DNA from: Datisca glomerata
Lineage: Eukaryota > Streptophyta > Magnoliopsida > Cucurbitales > Datiscaceae
Reading direction: 5' to 3'
Length of the DNA: 64,000 bases
Assembly (NCBI GenBank): GCA_003255025.1
Contig: QANY01008329.1
Location: 67,880-131,879, forward strand
The position numbers and the translations under genes are program-made. Position 1 is the first letter of the stretch; each line of letters starts with the position of its first letter. Positions 9,998-22,300 of this stretch are shown piece by piece. Below the pieces are notes generated by a model. That model saw nothing but the letters and a program-made list of their open reading frames with translations. It made no database searches and was not told where the DNA came from.

Positions 9998-11616
9998 GTG
10001 AGAACATCTATTGACTTGTCTTTTTGCATATATTCTTGACGGATTTTAGCTAACTCTTTTCAGATTTTTATCTTTGGTCTCGTTGTTTACCTTCACTATA
10101 TTCTAGATGTCACAATGTGCTTGCCACAAGTAGCAGCAATTAAAAAATAAGATTTAAAAAAAAGATTAGGAGTCTTCACCAATCAAATTAGTGTGATTTA
10201 TAATCTAATTTTAAAATATTTGGTTTCTGAATAACATAGTTGGTTCATTCGTTTATGTGTGGTGAAGATATTAGCACCCACAACAACTTGTGTTAAAACA
10301 GTTATCAAAATTTATCAAATGCTATATTTTTTTTAAAAAATGATCCTAAGAAATATATTTATTTTTTACATGTCACATAATGTATTATCTTATATAAAAA
10401 ATGAAACAAGTTTTGTCACACTAATGAGTGTTGCAAAGATCACTGCAAAGATTTTACTTTTTAGGGTTTTCTTAGAAAAACATGTAATTAAAAATATAGG
10501 GATTAAAATCAGACTTCTGAAGATAATTTCAATTAATATCTTGAGAAAATTAGACTTCTAATATTCGTTAGATAATATAAAGATATTTTTTATATTTTTA
10601 ATTTTCTTTCGACAAATATATTTGTGATGGTAAAATCATATTGAAATCAAACTCAGAATTCTGAGTATGTTTCCTCATCTTTTTATATAACTTATATTTC
10701 ACTAAATCTCAAGTAGAAATTAAGTTATTGAATCATATATTTAGTAGATCTAAATTCAAGATTTCACCATTGAAAATAGCTTAGATAATTTATCTTTAAA
10801 ATGGTAAAGTAAGAAAATAAAACTAATAACTAAAAAATTAGGAATGGGGAATCAATTATAAAAGAAAATAAAAGAGTATTTGGGAAAACATTTATAAAAT
10901 AAATAGGGGGAAGGGGCATGCATAGCTTTTCTGACCCCGTCAGCTCGATATTTTTGCAAACAACGACCCTTACTCAATAGGGCAATGAAAAGAGGAGAAC
11001 AAGGGCAACTAACTACCGCTAAAAGTTAGACTATGAGTGCACAATTTATGATTGAAATTAGCCGTTGCGTACTACCTGGTGCTTGCAGGTCTGACCGGAG
11101 CTTTCTCTCCAACAGCAGCTTCAATCAATCTGAAATCTGACTACGAGGTTTCTTAGCCCACAATTGACTACTTATGGAAAATCGAACAGGAAATGAAAAG
11201 TGGTATTGCAACAACAATTTACATTCCCTCCACGCTCTGATTTTGATCGGCTTGCCCACACAACGTCTTTTTTAGAGAAGATGTCAAGTGACTCTCGAAA
11301 TTCATCTTTTGTATCACGTCAAGAAAAATGATATAGATCCTAATAGTAGCTGCTGCCCAAATGTGCTTTATGAAGGTCGTTCCACAACAGTAAAAGTACG
11401 ATTGATTCCGTCGATCGAACGTCTTTCCATGTTGTTAGGATCAAGCTGACAACACGGTACAATATTTAAAAAATTATAAAACTTTATCAAAGTAATAAAC
11501 AATTTTCAAATCTAAGGGTAATTGGAATAGAAGAAATAATAGCATTTTGCCAATGTATTACCTCTTCCAGTCGATTGCTTCTCTCATTTGTTTTGAATCC
11601 TTCTTATTGAAAACAG
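9998..11616. other. AT-rich stretch without a recognised gene
   Basis: Only short chance frames, such as 10340-10561, with low-complexity composition. A less AT-rich part at 10915-11450 could be transcribed leader or host DNA, but I see no domain in it. Confidence 0.5.
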
Positions 11617-13605
11617 TCTTAGGTAGTTCTCTTTGTCTTCTCTTTCTCTTTTTTCTAAAGTCTCACCCTTCTCTTTGTTTTTGTTCTCTCATTCTTCTTT
11701 TTTTCTCCTCTCTTTTCAATAGAAAACTTGTAGGTCCTCTTCTCTCTCTCCCTCACCTTCTTTTATTCTTCTTTTCTTCTATTCTAAAGTTTGGTCCTCT
11801 CTTCTCTATCCAAGCTTCTTCTTTTTCTTTTCCTTGACTCTTTATATATAGAGTGAAGTCATAGTTTGCCCTAGCGTATCTTTATTAATCATACCATTAA
11901 TGTTTAGATCTTCATTATAAAAAAAAAGGAAATAACGACTTTCCTCCTCTCAAAATTCTTTTGATGATTAAGAAATATCTTTTGGAATAATTCATGATTT
12001 AAGACGAAAAAATTGAAAATCTTTCCTTTAATGTTCTTTTAAAACAAAATCCTTCCTTAAGCTTTATTTCTCCTTTTTTTAAAATTAATTTTATTGTTTA
12101 TTCTTTATAATTAAAATCTTTATTCTTATTTTTATTTTGTGCCTTTTTATATATTTTAGATTTAGGTACTTTCCTGTGACTTTAGAATTGGATCGACGTA
12201 TTAATGGACCTGAAAACACTGACCTCAATAAAATATGATATTTACACTGAAGAACGTGATGTAAGAGATGGTTATATTTTTAATAGTGCAACAAGTTGAA
12301 CAAAAGTTCAGAACATTTTAAAAATAAAGAGTAAAAAGACAGTTCTCGCCCACCAAAATCATGATGGAACCGAACAACAGCTTAGAGAGGTCAACATCTA
12401 TCAACGTACGAGTAAATGACTAAAATATCTCTTAAGAGTAGTTTTAAATTTTAGTGGGACACCAATTCGTGGATCACACCCATAGTAATATAACTAGAAG
12501 CCAACATCTTATCTTAAAATAAATTTGCGAAATAATTTCAAAAATTAATCTTGATAAAATCAATTTATGAAGGATTAGAATTTAAAGTTTCCATAAAGAA
12601 TCATAAAACAATATCAATAGTTTGATCATTTATAAGTATGAAGTAATATCCAAATAACTTTGGAGTCCAGAGCTTATTAACTTAAAAAACTTTACTTTTT
12701 CTTTTGATATATGGTAACTAGTCAGGGTTGTCAGTGGTTCATTGCATGAGACCTCGTGCTTTTCCATTCTCTTACTCATTCTTCCGTTTGTATCTGGCAT
12801 CTATATTACAATTGTTATCTAAAAATCAAAATAACTACAGTGAGCATATAAAGTATACTTGGTAAATAACCAAACGATACATATAAACAAGTTATATAAT
12901 ATATGTTATAGATACATGTTATCATCAATCCTGATGTGACGATAGAGCGTTGAAATTTTTGAAACAAATGGATCGTGACACGCGCATGTCAAATTCTGAA
13001 GATCATAACTTTTGATTTGAATTGATTTACGGGTCCATAAGATATCAAATTGAAACTCATCCAGAGATCTACATGTAGAATAGGGTTTACCCGTTACGGC
13101 CGGGTTATGTCCAAAAAATACTGTTTTAAGTACTTTCGGAGGCCAAAAGATATTTTATCATAATTTTGGTTATTTTTATAATTTTCCCTTTATTTTATTT
13201 TTAGGGTTTTCATGAATAGTTTAAATATATATTGTTTAGGGTTTATGCAACAACTTATGATATTTTTTTGAGACATTTTTCTCTATAATTCTAATTTTTG
13301 ATATTTCGTGATTTATCGAAATTCATGCCTAAATCATGGTAATACCAGAATTTAACAGGTTTTAGAAAATCAAATTACTGGTAATCATGCGCAATTCAAC
13401 AGTGTTTGATATTATTAGGTTTTCTTCGAGACTTCCGTTACATCATATCACTAGACATAAATGGCATACTTAAAACATATTGTAAATAATTTCCTTAATT
13501 AATACATAACTTACATATGAGAAATCTAGTAACATAAGATGGAATCATAACATACATCACCACTTGTTAGTGGTAACATTGAAGAGAAATAATATGAGAA
13601 CGCAT
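11617..13605 (-). repeat. 2-kb dispersed repeat, copy 1 (LTR-like)
   Basis: It matches 46787-48397 in inverted orientation, from TCTTAGGTAGTTCTCTTTG at 11617 to about 13605, at roughly nine bases in ten by eye. Relative to copy 2 it carries about 275 extra bases at 12517-12790 and about 33 near 12310. Read on the minus strand it has a plant-like TATA box (CTATATATAAAG, complement of 11840-11855) followed by a 200-base GA-rich leader. It also has TGTAGCGGAAG-like sequence near 13435. This architecture suggests a solo LTR or retroelement end. No coding content; the 96-codon plus-strand frame at 11547 is a CT-rich artefact. Confidence 0.75.
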
Positions 13606-14793
13606 CATGAGTCTTTAAGTCTACTCGTATTCCATACATTTATAACCTTTTCACCATAAGGATGAGCGGAACCATATAAGCCTTTTAACGGCATATCTTG
13701 TAACAATTTATGGCATAACATAAGTGCTCCCATCAAATTACGTAATCAAGCTTAGGAGTTCACAAACAAAACTTTTATAATGCTACTATTTATGTGAATT
13801 TATGATCTTTAACATTTGTAAACTAAATGTTTAACATAATGAAACTTGTGGTTAAAGGATGCACACAACAGAGAACTCATAAAAAGATTAACATACATAT
13901 TCAAGCGTTTATAGTAAATTTTAATGGTGGAAAGCTAGATTATGATCTAGCAGCAACTTTTTACTAGATCAGGGTCTAACGACTATACATTTTAGTCTTC
14001 TCTTCTTTTAAAAACAACTAATTTCGTTAAAAAGTTAAATCATCTTAATTTCATTTTTTTCACTCTAAAGGGTCCCTCTTAAGCATTTTCTCAACATCTT
14101 TTCAGGAAAAGATATATAATCTCCAAATAAAATAAAATTATTCAATTAAAAAATCTCTAATTGTCTCAACACACCACATCTCAAACCCTAAATCAAGAAA
14201 TCTTTCATTAAAAAGCTAAAAACTCCTAGATTATTCTTGATGGAAATTTCAGAGAGAGAGAGAAGGAGAAAAGGAGAGAAGTCAGAAGACTATGACTTGG
14301 AGTTGCAATGGCTTCGGCCAACAAGGAAAATGTGAGCAGTGGCTAGCTCATTTGTTTGCGGAGAAGACCTTGAGGACATATGAAACAGCGCAACCAAGCC
14401 AGGAGGAGCTGCGGCGTCAGCGGCTTACTAGAGAGAGATGTAACTAAGTTTGCATAATACCTTCATGGAACGACGCTTTGGGATTACACTCAACAATAAT
14501 CAAATGTTTGGCAACATTATGTTCTAACTCTTGTCGTCTTCATTATCTGCTTATGTCTCTTTACATTGTCATCTTGATGGCCTTTGATCTACACTGATTT
14601 GAGATTCAAAAGTTGACATCCATTAAATACAAAGCAATAACTTTTTTTAGAAAATTACTTTTATAAGTATAATATCTCTTTTTTTGCCTAAATGCTTCTC
14701 GATTGGTTGTATTCTTGAGTCTGATTGAAAACAGTTCCTATTTTGATAAAAATTCCAATAACACCCGCAAAAGAAATGAAGTAAAGAAAAATA
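13606..14793. other. AT-rich stretch without a recognised gene
   Basis: No domain or repeat partner seen. 14245-14280 is a GA-rich tract; 14300-14450 is less AT-rich but shows no sustained reading frame. Confidence 0.45.
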
Positions 14794-15293
14794 TGTTAGA
14801 TTCAAAATCCTTTCAATGTAAACCGTGTCTCAATAAAACCCAAGATCTCATATTGAACACATTAAGAATCAAAACAATTATAGAGCGGAAGCGTACCTGA
14901 ATCTATAACGATAGATTGTTGTTTAGAGCCGAGTGATTGGCTTTTCATATCTACATGATTATCTATCTGAGAGTGCTCTTTGATAAAACCTCTCAGTTTT
15001 CTCTCTAACGATGGGATATTAGGGAGAATATAATGGTTTCCGTTATCGTGTGACCTTCCTCATAACCACTTATAGATAATTCATCTTTTAATATTTTTAT
15101 TTTAGCCCATCATAAAAATAAAAATTACCCTTAAATCTCTACACATTAAAGGGTCCACAATATATCAGAAACATTAAAACTTCAATTATTCAAACCTTAG
15201 TAGATCACTTTTAATTGGGTTTAACTTTATTTGACAGTCTGCAACACATAATTATTTTACACATACGTCCAATGTTGGATTAAGGATCCAACA
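14794..15293 (-). repeat. copia-1 3' LTR
   Basis: Runs TGTTAGATTC...GGATCCAACA on the plus strand and aligns end to end with 20388-20890. Internal matching landmarks are AGAGCGGAAGCG near 14883 and GATGGGATATTAGGGAG near 15008. Confidence 0.95.
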
Positions 15294-15312
15294 ATCTCCC
15301 ACTTGGACTATG
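15294..15312 (-). other. copia-1 polypurine tract
   Basis: ATCTCCCACTTGG on the plus strand is CCAAGTGGGAGAT on the element strand, abutting the 3' LTR. Confidence 0.8.
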
Positions 15313-15869
15313 TGTTAAACCTTATAATTATGTTTTGCCAAAAATATTCAACTTTGTTGTCATTACCGAAATGTATCTAAATAACCAATCTGGTCCATCG
15401 ATCATACCGACATAGGATCAAAGCGCCATCTGTTACATCAATCGTAACTCAACCCATCAATGGTCACGTATATCAATACAATTGAATGATATAGATTATG
15501 ATGTGGATGTGTAGCATAAAAATTTCATGTAATGTGATCTTAACATGCCTATTTCCAACTGGTCCTCCGTAAACTTTAGTGAGATCAAACCATACATAAA
15601 TCAGAGTGTGAATACCAAGAACTTTATTTCTGCAGAAAATAAGCCTTAAAATATCCATAAACCAAAATGACTGAAAAATATGTCTATATGAAAAAAAAAG
15701 AGCACATGAAAATAAAATACAAACTCCCAATAGAACTGAGTATCCTTAACGGATATGACATCCATGTTAGCAGTGTGCTCATGAAACACCTTGGGTGATA
15801 ATCCCTCAGTTGCGGATCCGCAATCATGGAGTTTGTTCTGATGTGCTCTATAGACAACTATACACTCTG

Positions 15870-17535
15870 AACTCTTTCTTTAACAACCAGGAACTTGATG
15901 TCTATAAACTTTGACTTGGTCGAGCTCATGTTGTTATTAGACTAAAGAACTACTGATTTGTTGTCATAAAATATCTTTAGTGGTCTCTGAATACTGTCTA
16001 TTATGCGCAGCCCCGTGACAAAATACCATATTCCGTGATTGGACGTCTCATAACAAGCTATGAACTCTGCTGCCATTGTAGAAGAGGCTATAAGAGACTG
16101 TTTAGCACTCTTCCAGGAGACAGCACCTCCAGCAAGTAGAAAAATATAGCCCGACGTAGATTCCATGCTATCTTGGCATCCAGCAAAATCAGAGTCAGTA
16201 TATCCAACGATCTTAATCTGATCCAACCTCCGAAACGTGAGCATGTAATCTTTTATTCTCTGTAAGTACCGCAAGACCCGTTTACCTGCTTTCCAATGGT
16301 CTATGCATGGATTTCTTAAGTATCTTCCCAACATCCCAGTCATGTATGCAATATCAGGACGTGTACAAACTTGAGCGTATATTAGACTCCCCACTACCGA
16401 GGCATAGGAAATCTTCTGCATTTCCTTTTCCTCAAAATCATTTTTAGGGTACTGATTGAGATCAAACTTGTCTCCCTTAGTTATAGGGGTATCACCTAGT
16501 TTATAGTCTTGCATGTTATATCTTTTAAGGACCTTTTTTATATAACTCTTTTGTGATAATCCTAGAATACTCTGAGAATGATCTCGGTATATTTGGATTC
16601 CTAATACAAAATAGGTTTCACCAAGATGTTTTATCTCAAAATTCATAGCTAGAAATCTCTTGGTGTCATGCAATAAGCTTATATCGTTGCTGGCAAGTAA
16701 AATGTCATCCACATATAAAACCAAAAAAATATGTTTGCTCCCACAAAAATTATGGTATATACAATCATCGACTAAATTCATCTCAAAACCAAACAAGATG
16801 ATCACTTGATGAAATTTGAAATACCTACTGTCGAGATGCCTGCTTGAGTTCATAGATGAATTTCTGAAGTTTGCAAACCATATTCTTTGGGTCTCCCGAC
16901 ATAAACTTTTCTGGTTGCACCATATATTTCATCTCTTCAATGTCACCATTGAGAAACGTTGTCTTTACATCCATCTGATGCAGCTCAAGATTGACATGTG
17001 CTACCAATGCCATTATAATCCTAAAAGAGTCTTTCATAGAAACCGGAGAGAAAGTCTCTTTATAGTCAATGACTTCTTTCTTTGTAAAACCCTTTGCGAC
17101 AAGACGAGCCTTGTATCTTTCCACATTACCTTTTGAATCCTTCTTGGTCTTAAAAATCCATTTGCAACCAATGGATTTTGCACCTTCTGGTAATGGAACA
17201 AGATCCCACACGTCATTGTCCTTCAAGGACTTAATTTTCTCATTCATGGCATCGATCCACTTTTGAGAGTTAAAGTTTTCCATGGCTTGACGAAAGTTGA
17301 TCGGATCATCTTCCATCACACCAATATCAACCTCATGCCCTTGGAGAAATACAATGTAATCATCTGGCACTGTACTTCTTCTCTCTCTAGTGGATCTTCT
17401 TAATGGCATAGGTTCTTGAGGTGCTAGAGTTTGTTCTTCCAGAACAATCTCTTGAATGGGAAGTTCTCTGACATTGTCTTGATGTATTGTGTCATGAGCA
17501 ATGTCGGGGACACAGTCCTGATCAATGCTAATCAC
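15870..17535 (-). pseudogene. copia-1 reverse transcriptase and RNase H
   Basis: The first frame (17535 down to 16825) contains the acidic linker RRSTRERRSTVPDDY, WIDAMNEKIKSLKDNDVWDLV, GCKWIFKTKKD, KARLVAKGF and the first catalytic Asp in HQMDVKTTFLNG, ending at YELKQASRQ. A frameshift moves reading to 16853-15942, which carries an intact YVDD (FLVLYVDDILLASND, about 16705), LGIQIYRDHSQ, and RNase H motifs GYTDSDFAG, SSTMAAEFIACYE and FYDNKSVVL. Conserved residues continue past the stop to about 15870 (SKFIDIKFLVVKERV). The palm-domain residues are intact, but the frameshift after KQASRQ prevents a full-length product. Confidence 0.95.
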
Positions 17536-18645
17536 GCTTGTGGGAATATCAACTTATTCCTCTTGAAGGACAAAATCCCGAACCGTATCTCCCCTGCAAA
17601 CTCAGCATCCTCAAAGAACAGGGCGTTTCCCGTCTCAAAAATCGACTTGGTTGTGGGATCATAAAACTTGTACCCCCTGGATCTTTTAGAGTATCCAACA
17701 AAATAACAACTTCTTTTCATTAGGCTTATATGGCCTTGCCTCAGCTGGACATCTTCAAACGTGCAAATGTCATAGACTAGGTTTCTTGCCGGTCCAAAGC
17801 TCATATGGGGTTTTGGAAGTCACTTTAGTTGGAACTCTGTTAAGGATATATTCTGCAGCCTTAAGTGCTTCACCTCAGAGTGATTCTGATAAGGTTGAAT
17901 GACTAATCATACTCCTGACCATGTCCTTAAGCGTTCTGTTTTGTCTTCCAGCAACACCATTCATAGTTGGTGAACCCGACATAGTGTATTGTGGGACGAT
18001 ACCGCATTCCTCTAGGAATTTAGCAAATGGTCTTGGACGTTGTTCACCTGAACTATCATATCTGTCATAGTACTCACCATCACGGTCAGATCTGACGCTT
18101 TTAATCATTTTGTTGAGTTGATTCTCAACTTCAGCCTTGAAATTTTTTAACACGTCCAATGACTGTGACTTTTCATGAATGAGATATATGTAGCTATATC
18201 TAGAATAATCGTTTATGAACGTTTTAAAATATTGTTGACCATTCCAAGCCACCGAAGAGAATGACCCCCAAATATCTGTATGAATAAATTCTAAGACGCC
18301 TTGAGTCCTGTTGGCTTCAAATCTCCTTTTATCGGTTAATTTTCCCTTTATGCAATTAACACGAACGTCAAAATTTGTGAAATCTAAGGGACCAAGAATT
18401 TCGTCTGACACAAGTCTCTCTATTCTCCGTCTAGAGATATGACCTAATCTCTTGTGCCATAACGTACATGAATTCTCACTGGTTAATTTTCTTTTAGTAC
18501 CTTGTGTACTTAATTGCAGGGATTCTTTAAATGAAGCAATCGTTTCAAGTAAATAAAGATTATCATATCCTGATAAAAAAACTGGAACCAACTGAAATTG
18601 AATCAAGAAGCAAACCAAATTTTCCATTTCCAATAGAATAAACAT
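17536..18645 (-). pseudogene. copia-1 GAG-pre-integrase and integrase
   Basis: From 18645 leftward: SGYDNLYLLETIASF, then the pre-integrase motif LWHKRLGHISRRRIERL (zinc-binding His pair) and NCIKGK, where the usual first Cys is Arg (RVNC). Core: FIHTDIWG (Asp 1), VRSDRDGEYY (Asp 2) and NGVAGRQNRTL, where the catalytic Glu of the family's NGVAERRNRTL has become Gly. A stop near 17875 and shifts interrupt the C-terminal part, which resumes as CYFVGYSKRSRGYKFYDP and FEDAEFAGE (17804-17532). The loss of the DDE glutamate alone would inactivate integration. Confidence 0.93.
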
Positions 18646-18689
18646 AACCAGCTTTGTCTAATACCTTTTTGAAATTAAGTCTGACAAGA

Positions 18690-19045
18690 GTGTACCGATT
18701 TCTGCCTTTTCGTTCTTGACAAGTCTCTTTTAAATGTAGGCAAGAAAATCCTTAGCTTTAGTTATCTTTTCTGATATAGTGCCCCTGAATGCTTCTAGAA
18801 TGGCCTTCTTCATGATCACCACACACATGCGATTTGATCTCTCCCACCTTTCCATCTCCCTCTTATTATCAGAGGTACACTTATCCATAAGAGGTGCATG
18901 AGAATCATTTTTAATGCAAAATTGAGATCCATGACTTCAAGAACTATCAAGAGATTATGATTCCAAGACTTGAAGTTCGAGTCATTCAGAACTGGAATTG
19001 AATTGATGTTGGCCGTGATACTAGCAGGAGTAATAGCTGAACAAA
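18690..19045 (-). pseudogene. copia-1 gag, N-terminal part only
   Basis: Minus-strand reading gives SITANINSIPVLNDSNFKSW near 19000, VLEVMDLNFAL near 18935, and after shifts RWERSNRM..IMKKAI and AKDFLA (18840-18740), the usual copia gag core. Reading then passes within some 30 bases from IGTLLSDLIS to the GYVYSIGNGKF segment that normally lies downstream of protease. Gag C-terminus, CCHC knuckle and protease have therefore been removed by an internal deletion near 18660-18690. Confidence 0.8.
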
Positions 19046-20372
19046 GAAAAATAAATTAATTAAGCTCACATAAATTCCAAATAACGATAATAATTCAAAC
19101 AATAGTAACAAATAACCCATCTCAAGACACCGAGCACTCCATTAATATTACGACTTTGGCCAAAAAATATTAACTTGTAAGTGATATTTTGGTGTAGTAG
19201 TCAAACACTGATGCTAAATAACATGTCAAACAAGAAATCTTCCTTTTGGACCGATTTATTGTTCACATGTAAAAGCGAATAATCATCACGTATTTATTAC
19301 CATAGAAACACATGTAATTCTGTCAAATAATTATCTTCCTTTGGATCGATAAATATTCACATAAGTTACACGCACACAATACCTTTTATATTTCAAGACC
19401 AACCAATTTCCACAAGAAATGTCACTTTGGCGACATATTGTTTCAACTAATTCATCTTAAAATATATATAACATACTAATGCTCGAATTTAAAATTATAC
19501 CGAATTTAAACCTTAAATTAATTGATAAACAATTAATTTTACGATACTTTGAAATTATTTTGAAAATATTTTAACAAAAAAACTAAAAATAATCAAAACA
19601 CTCTATATGATAATCCTTAAAAAATTATTTTGAAATTATTATAACCCAAAAAACCGAAAAATAATCAAAACAATCTATTTTGAAAGTTCTTAAATTAAAA
19701 AAAAATAATTTTACGATCCTTAAAAATTAATTTAAAATTTGATTCATAAAATTAATAAAGAATTAATTAACAAAAGTGTGAGGGCTGGGCCAGCCCTCCC
19801 AAAATTGGTTGTGGGCAAAGCCCACAGCCTTACTTAGTGATTGTGGGTGAAGTGCACAGTCATTTAGACTTAATTTTTTTTACTGTTCACGGGTCGGATC
19901 AACCCGACCCGTGTCCAACCCTAGGGTGAAAACCTTATGGTTTTCACCTTAAGTGACTAGCGGCCATGGCCGCCGCCAGTCCTTGCTGTCGCGGCGTCCA
20001 TTACTATCGCGGCCAGGGTCACGACTCTTGCCTTCAGTCACGGCCAAGGCTGCCACTTTTCCAGACAGCCGCGGCCAAGGCTGCGGTTTTCCTTAACAGC
20101 TGCGGCCAAGACCCCGACTTTCTCCTTCAGACAGCCGCGGCTTCTCCTTGCCGGCGTGGCCAAACCGCCGCGCCGATTAACTTTCACTGGCGACAGTGAG
20201 ACCGCCTTTCTGTTGTTCCAAAAACAAACAAAAATACTAAATTTTTTTTTCTCAAATCTAATACATTGTCAAACAAATATTAAATTCAAGGATACTGAAA
20301 CGTAAACACAAAAAACACCTATAATCATGGTCTAGAACTTAATAGATCGATTCTCAATGATTCAACATGGGT
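19046..20372 (-). other. copia-1 untranslated leader with GC-rich island
   Basis: Between PBS and gag. Mostly AT-rich, but 19775-20215 is sharply GC-rich, with GGCTGGGCCAGCCC, GGTCGGATCAACCCGACC and repeated GCGGCCA motifs. The 77-codon plus-strand frame at 19966-20199 is a by-product of this composition. Copia-2 has a comparable island at 41400-41710 in the same relative place. Inverted-repeat content suggests structured leader RNA (inference). Confidence 0.6.
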
Positions 20373-20387
20373 TGCTCTGATACAAAT
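20373..20387 (-). other. copia-1 primer-binding site
   Basis: GCTCTGATACAAAT on the plus strand is the complement of a near-standard initiator-Met-tRNA PBS (TGGTATCAGAGC) and directly abuts the 5' LTR. Confidence 0.85.
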
Positions 20388-20890
20388 TGATAGATTCAAA
20401 ATTCTTTTGGTGTAAATCGTATCTCAATAAAATTCAAGATCTCATATTGAACACATCAAGAATCAAAACAATTATAGAGCGGAAGCGAACCTGAATCCAT
20501 GATGATAGATTGATATTTAGAGCAGAGCAGTTGGTCTTCCAGATCTACATAATTATCTATCTGAGAGCCTCTTTTGATAAAGCCTTTCATTTTTCTCTCT
20601 AACGATGGGATATTAGGGAGAATAGAATGGTTTTCCGTTATTGTGTGACTTGGGGACCATAACCACTTATAGATAATTCATCTTTTAGTATTTTTATTTT
20701 AGCCCATCATAAAAATAGAAATTACCCTTTAATTTCTACACATTAAAGTGTTCACAACATATCAGATACATTAAAACTCTAATTATCCAAACCTTAGTAG
20801 ATCACTTTTAATTGAGTTTAACTTTATTTGACAGTGTGTAACACATAATTATTTTACACATAAATCTAATGTTAGATTAAACATCCAACA
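20388..20890 (-). repeat. copia-1 5' LTR
   Basis: TGATAGATTC...ACATCCAACA on the plus strand; aligns over its full length with 14794-15293 with scattered substitutions. Followed by the target-site copy AAATA. Confidence 0.95.
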
Positions 20891-21734
20891 AAATATACAC
20901 ATTTTGAAATAATTTTAAAACGAAATATAAAAAAGAGGCTTTAAGAATTAGCAGTTGTTGTTTTGTTGTCTATGAGTGTTTCAACCACTGAAAATTTAAT
21001 GAAATTAGAATTTTCTACATTGAAAGGGCATATTTTCAATTTCTTAAATTTTTCATCTGATAAGCTCAATTCCATCCTATTGTGTTCACTAAATATATGA
21101 TCAATTGATTTAACATTTCAATTTTTGTTTAAAAACATCTTACTTTTTTAAGAATATTCTAAAAAATTCTATGATATTATTGTACATGATGGCTTGGGAT
21201 TTTCTTCTCTGGGAAAAAAGAAAAAAAAAATGTTAGAAAAGTATATTTTCATAATATAATGAAGAAAATAAAATAATTCCATAATATAATTATCACCACT
21301 TTATCTATCAAGATAAGTTTCATTGTTTAAGATCAGCACTATTTTCTTGTTGTGACGTTTCACTATGCCTTTTATAGTCAATCTCTATTAAAGACATCTA
21401 GATCTGGATTTGTGTACGTACTGTTGACAGGCAATGTCTCTAAGATCGGTTATGTTTTGTAGATGCTCGTTGGATGAATATTTTTCATTTTTCAGTAACT
21501 ATTTATGCAATTAATCTTGTAACTACAGGAGTCTAAGAGTTCTTTGATGGTATACGTGAATGATATTTTATAGAATTTAAGAGTCTAAGCCTAAAATGTT
21601 GGCAGGTGGGTCGTATCTTGTCACGTGATGGATGCTTGATGAGGTAAGTGACTCAGTGGGAAAAGAGTGTGAAAAAAGATGTATTACATAGGAAAAAATA
21701 TCAAAGAAAGCAATGACAATAATCTATAAAATCC
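20891..21734. other. AT-rich stretch without a recognised gene
   Basis: No sustained reading frame, repeat partner or domain seen. Confidence 0.5.
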
Positions 21735-22300
21735 CTACTGTGACATTTCGTTGAATACCTTACGAGCACATAAACATATACTATATTTTTTCATCTGAAA
21801 TATATATCGCTATCAATAATCATACATTTCTTGAATTATCACATAAAAAACACCCAAGTTTCAAAATGGTTCAAGTATTTATTTGGTGTTTTAACACTGT
21901 AACACATAATAACCAAATTTTTTGTTAAAGAAACTTATTTTTTTTTCCTTGGATGGGATATAACATTTCATCAAACATGTTACGGGCATTCATATAAATG
22001 TAGCATAGACCCCAATGTGAAATTTTATCAAACACCTTACGAACAATGATGAAAATATGTCATATAATTCGTTATGACATTTTGTCAAACACTTTATGAG
22101 AACTCATGAAAATACTATAGTTTTCCATCAAAGACATATATTTCTACCAACAACCATACATTTTTACAATCATCACATAAAAACACCCAATTTTCAAAAC
22201 GAATTAAGCATCTATTAGGTGTTTTAACAATATAACAAATAAAATTCAAAATCTTTATAGAACAATATACATCTTATTTGCTTGGATAAGATATATGGTC
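21735..22300 (+). repeat. Local tandem duplication, period about 340 bp
   Basis: TGACATTTCGTTGAATACC...ACACCCAA...TTCAAAATGG...TTAGGTGTTTTAACA-type sequence at 21738-21960 recurs at 22075-22290. Extra partial copies of the 'acattt.atcaaaca.cttacg' start lie at 21963 and 22019. Confidence 0.65.

Larger units (their letters stand above)
14794..20890 (-). mobile_element. copia-1: complete-ended Ty1/copia element
   Basis: Two 0.5-kb LTRs (14794-15293, 20388-20890), both TG...CA, flank an internal region read on the minus strand. The element is bordered by a perfect 5-bp duplication AAATA (14789-14793 and 20891-20895). PBS, polypurine tract, gag, integrase, RT and RNase H are in order. LTRs agree at roughly nine bases in ten by eye, so it is younger than copia-S. 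Gag C-terminus, zinc knuckle and protease are deleted, and integrase and RT carry stops and frameshifts, so it cannot be autonomous. Confidence 0.95.

Noticed and set aside
11547..11837. 96-codon frame rich in Ser, Leu and Phe
   Set aside because: Produced by a CT-rich tract that is the complement of the GA-rich leader of the dispersed repeat.
19966..20199. 77-codon plus-strand frame in copia-1
   Set aside because: Lies in the GC-rich leader, antisense to the element, with no recognisable domain.
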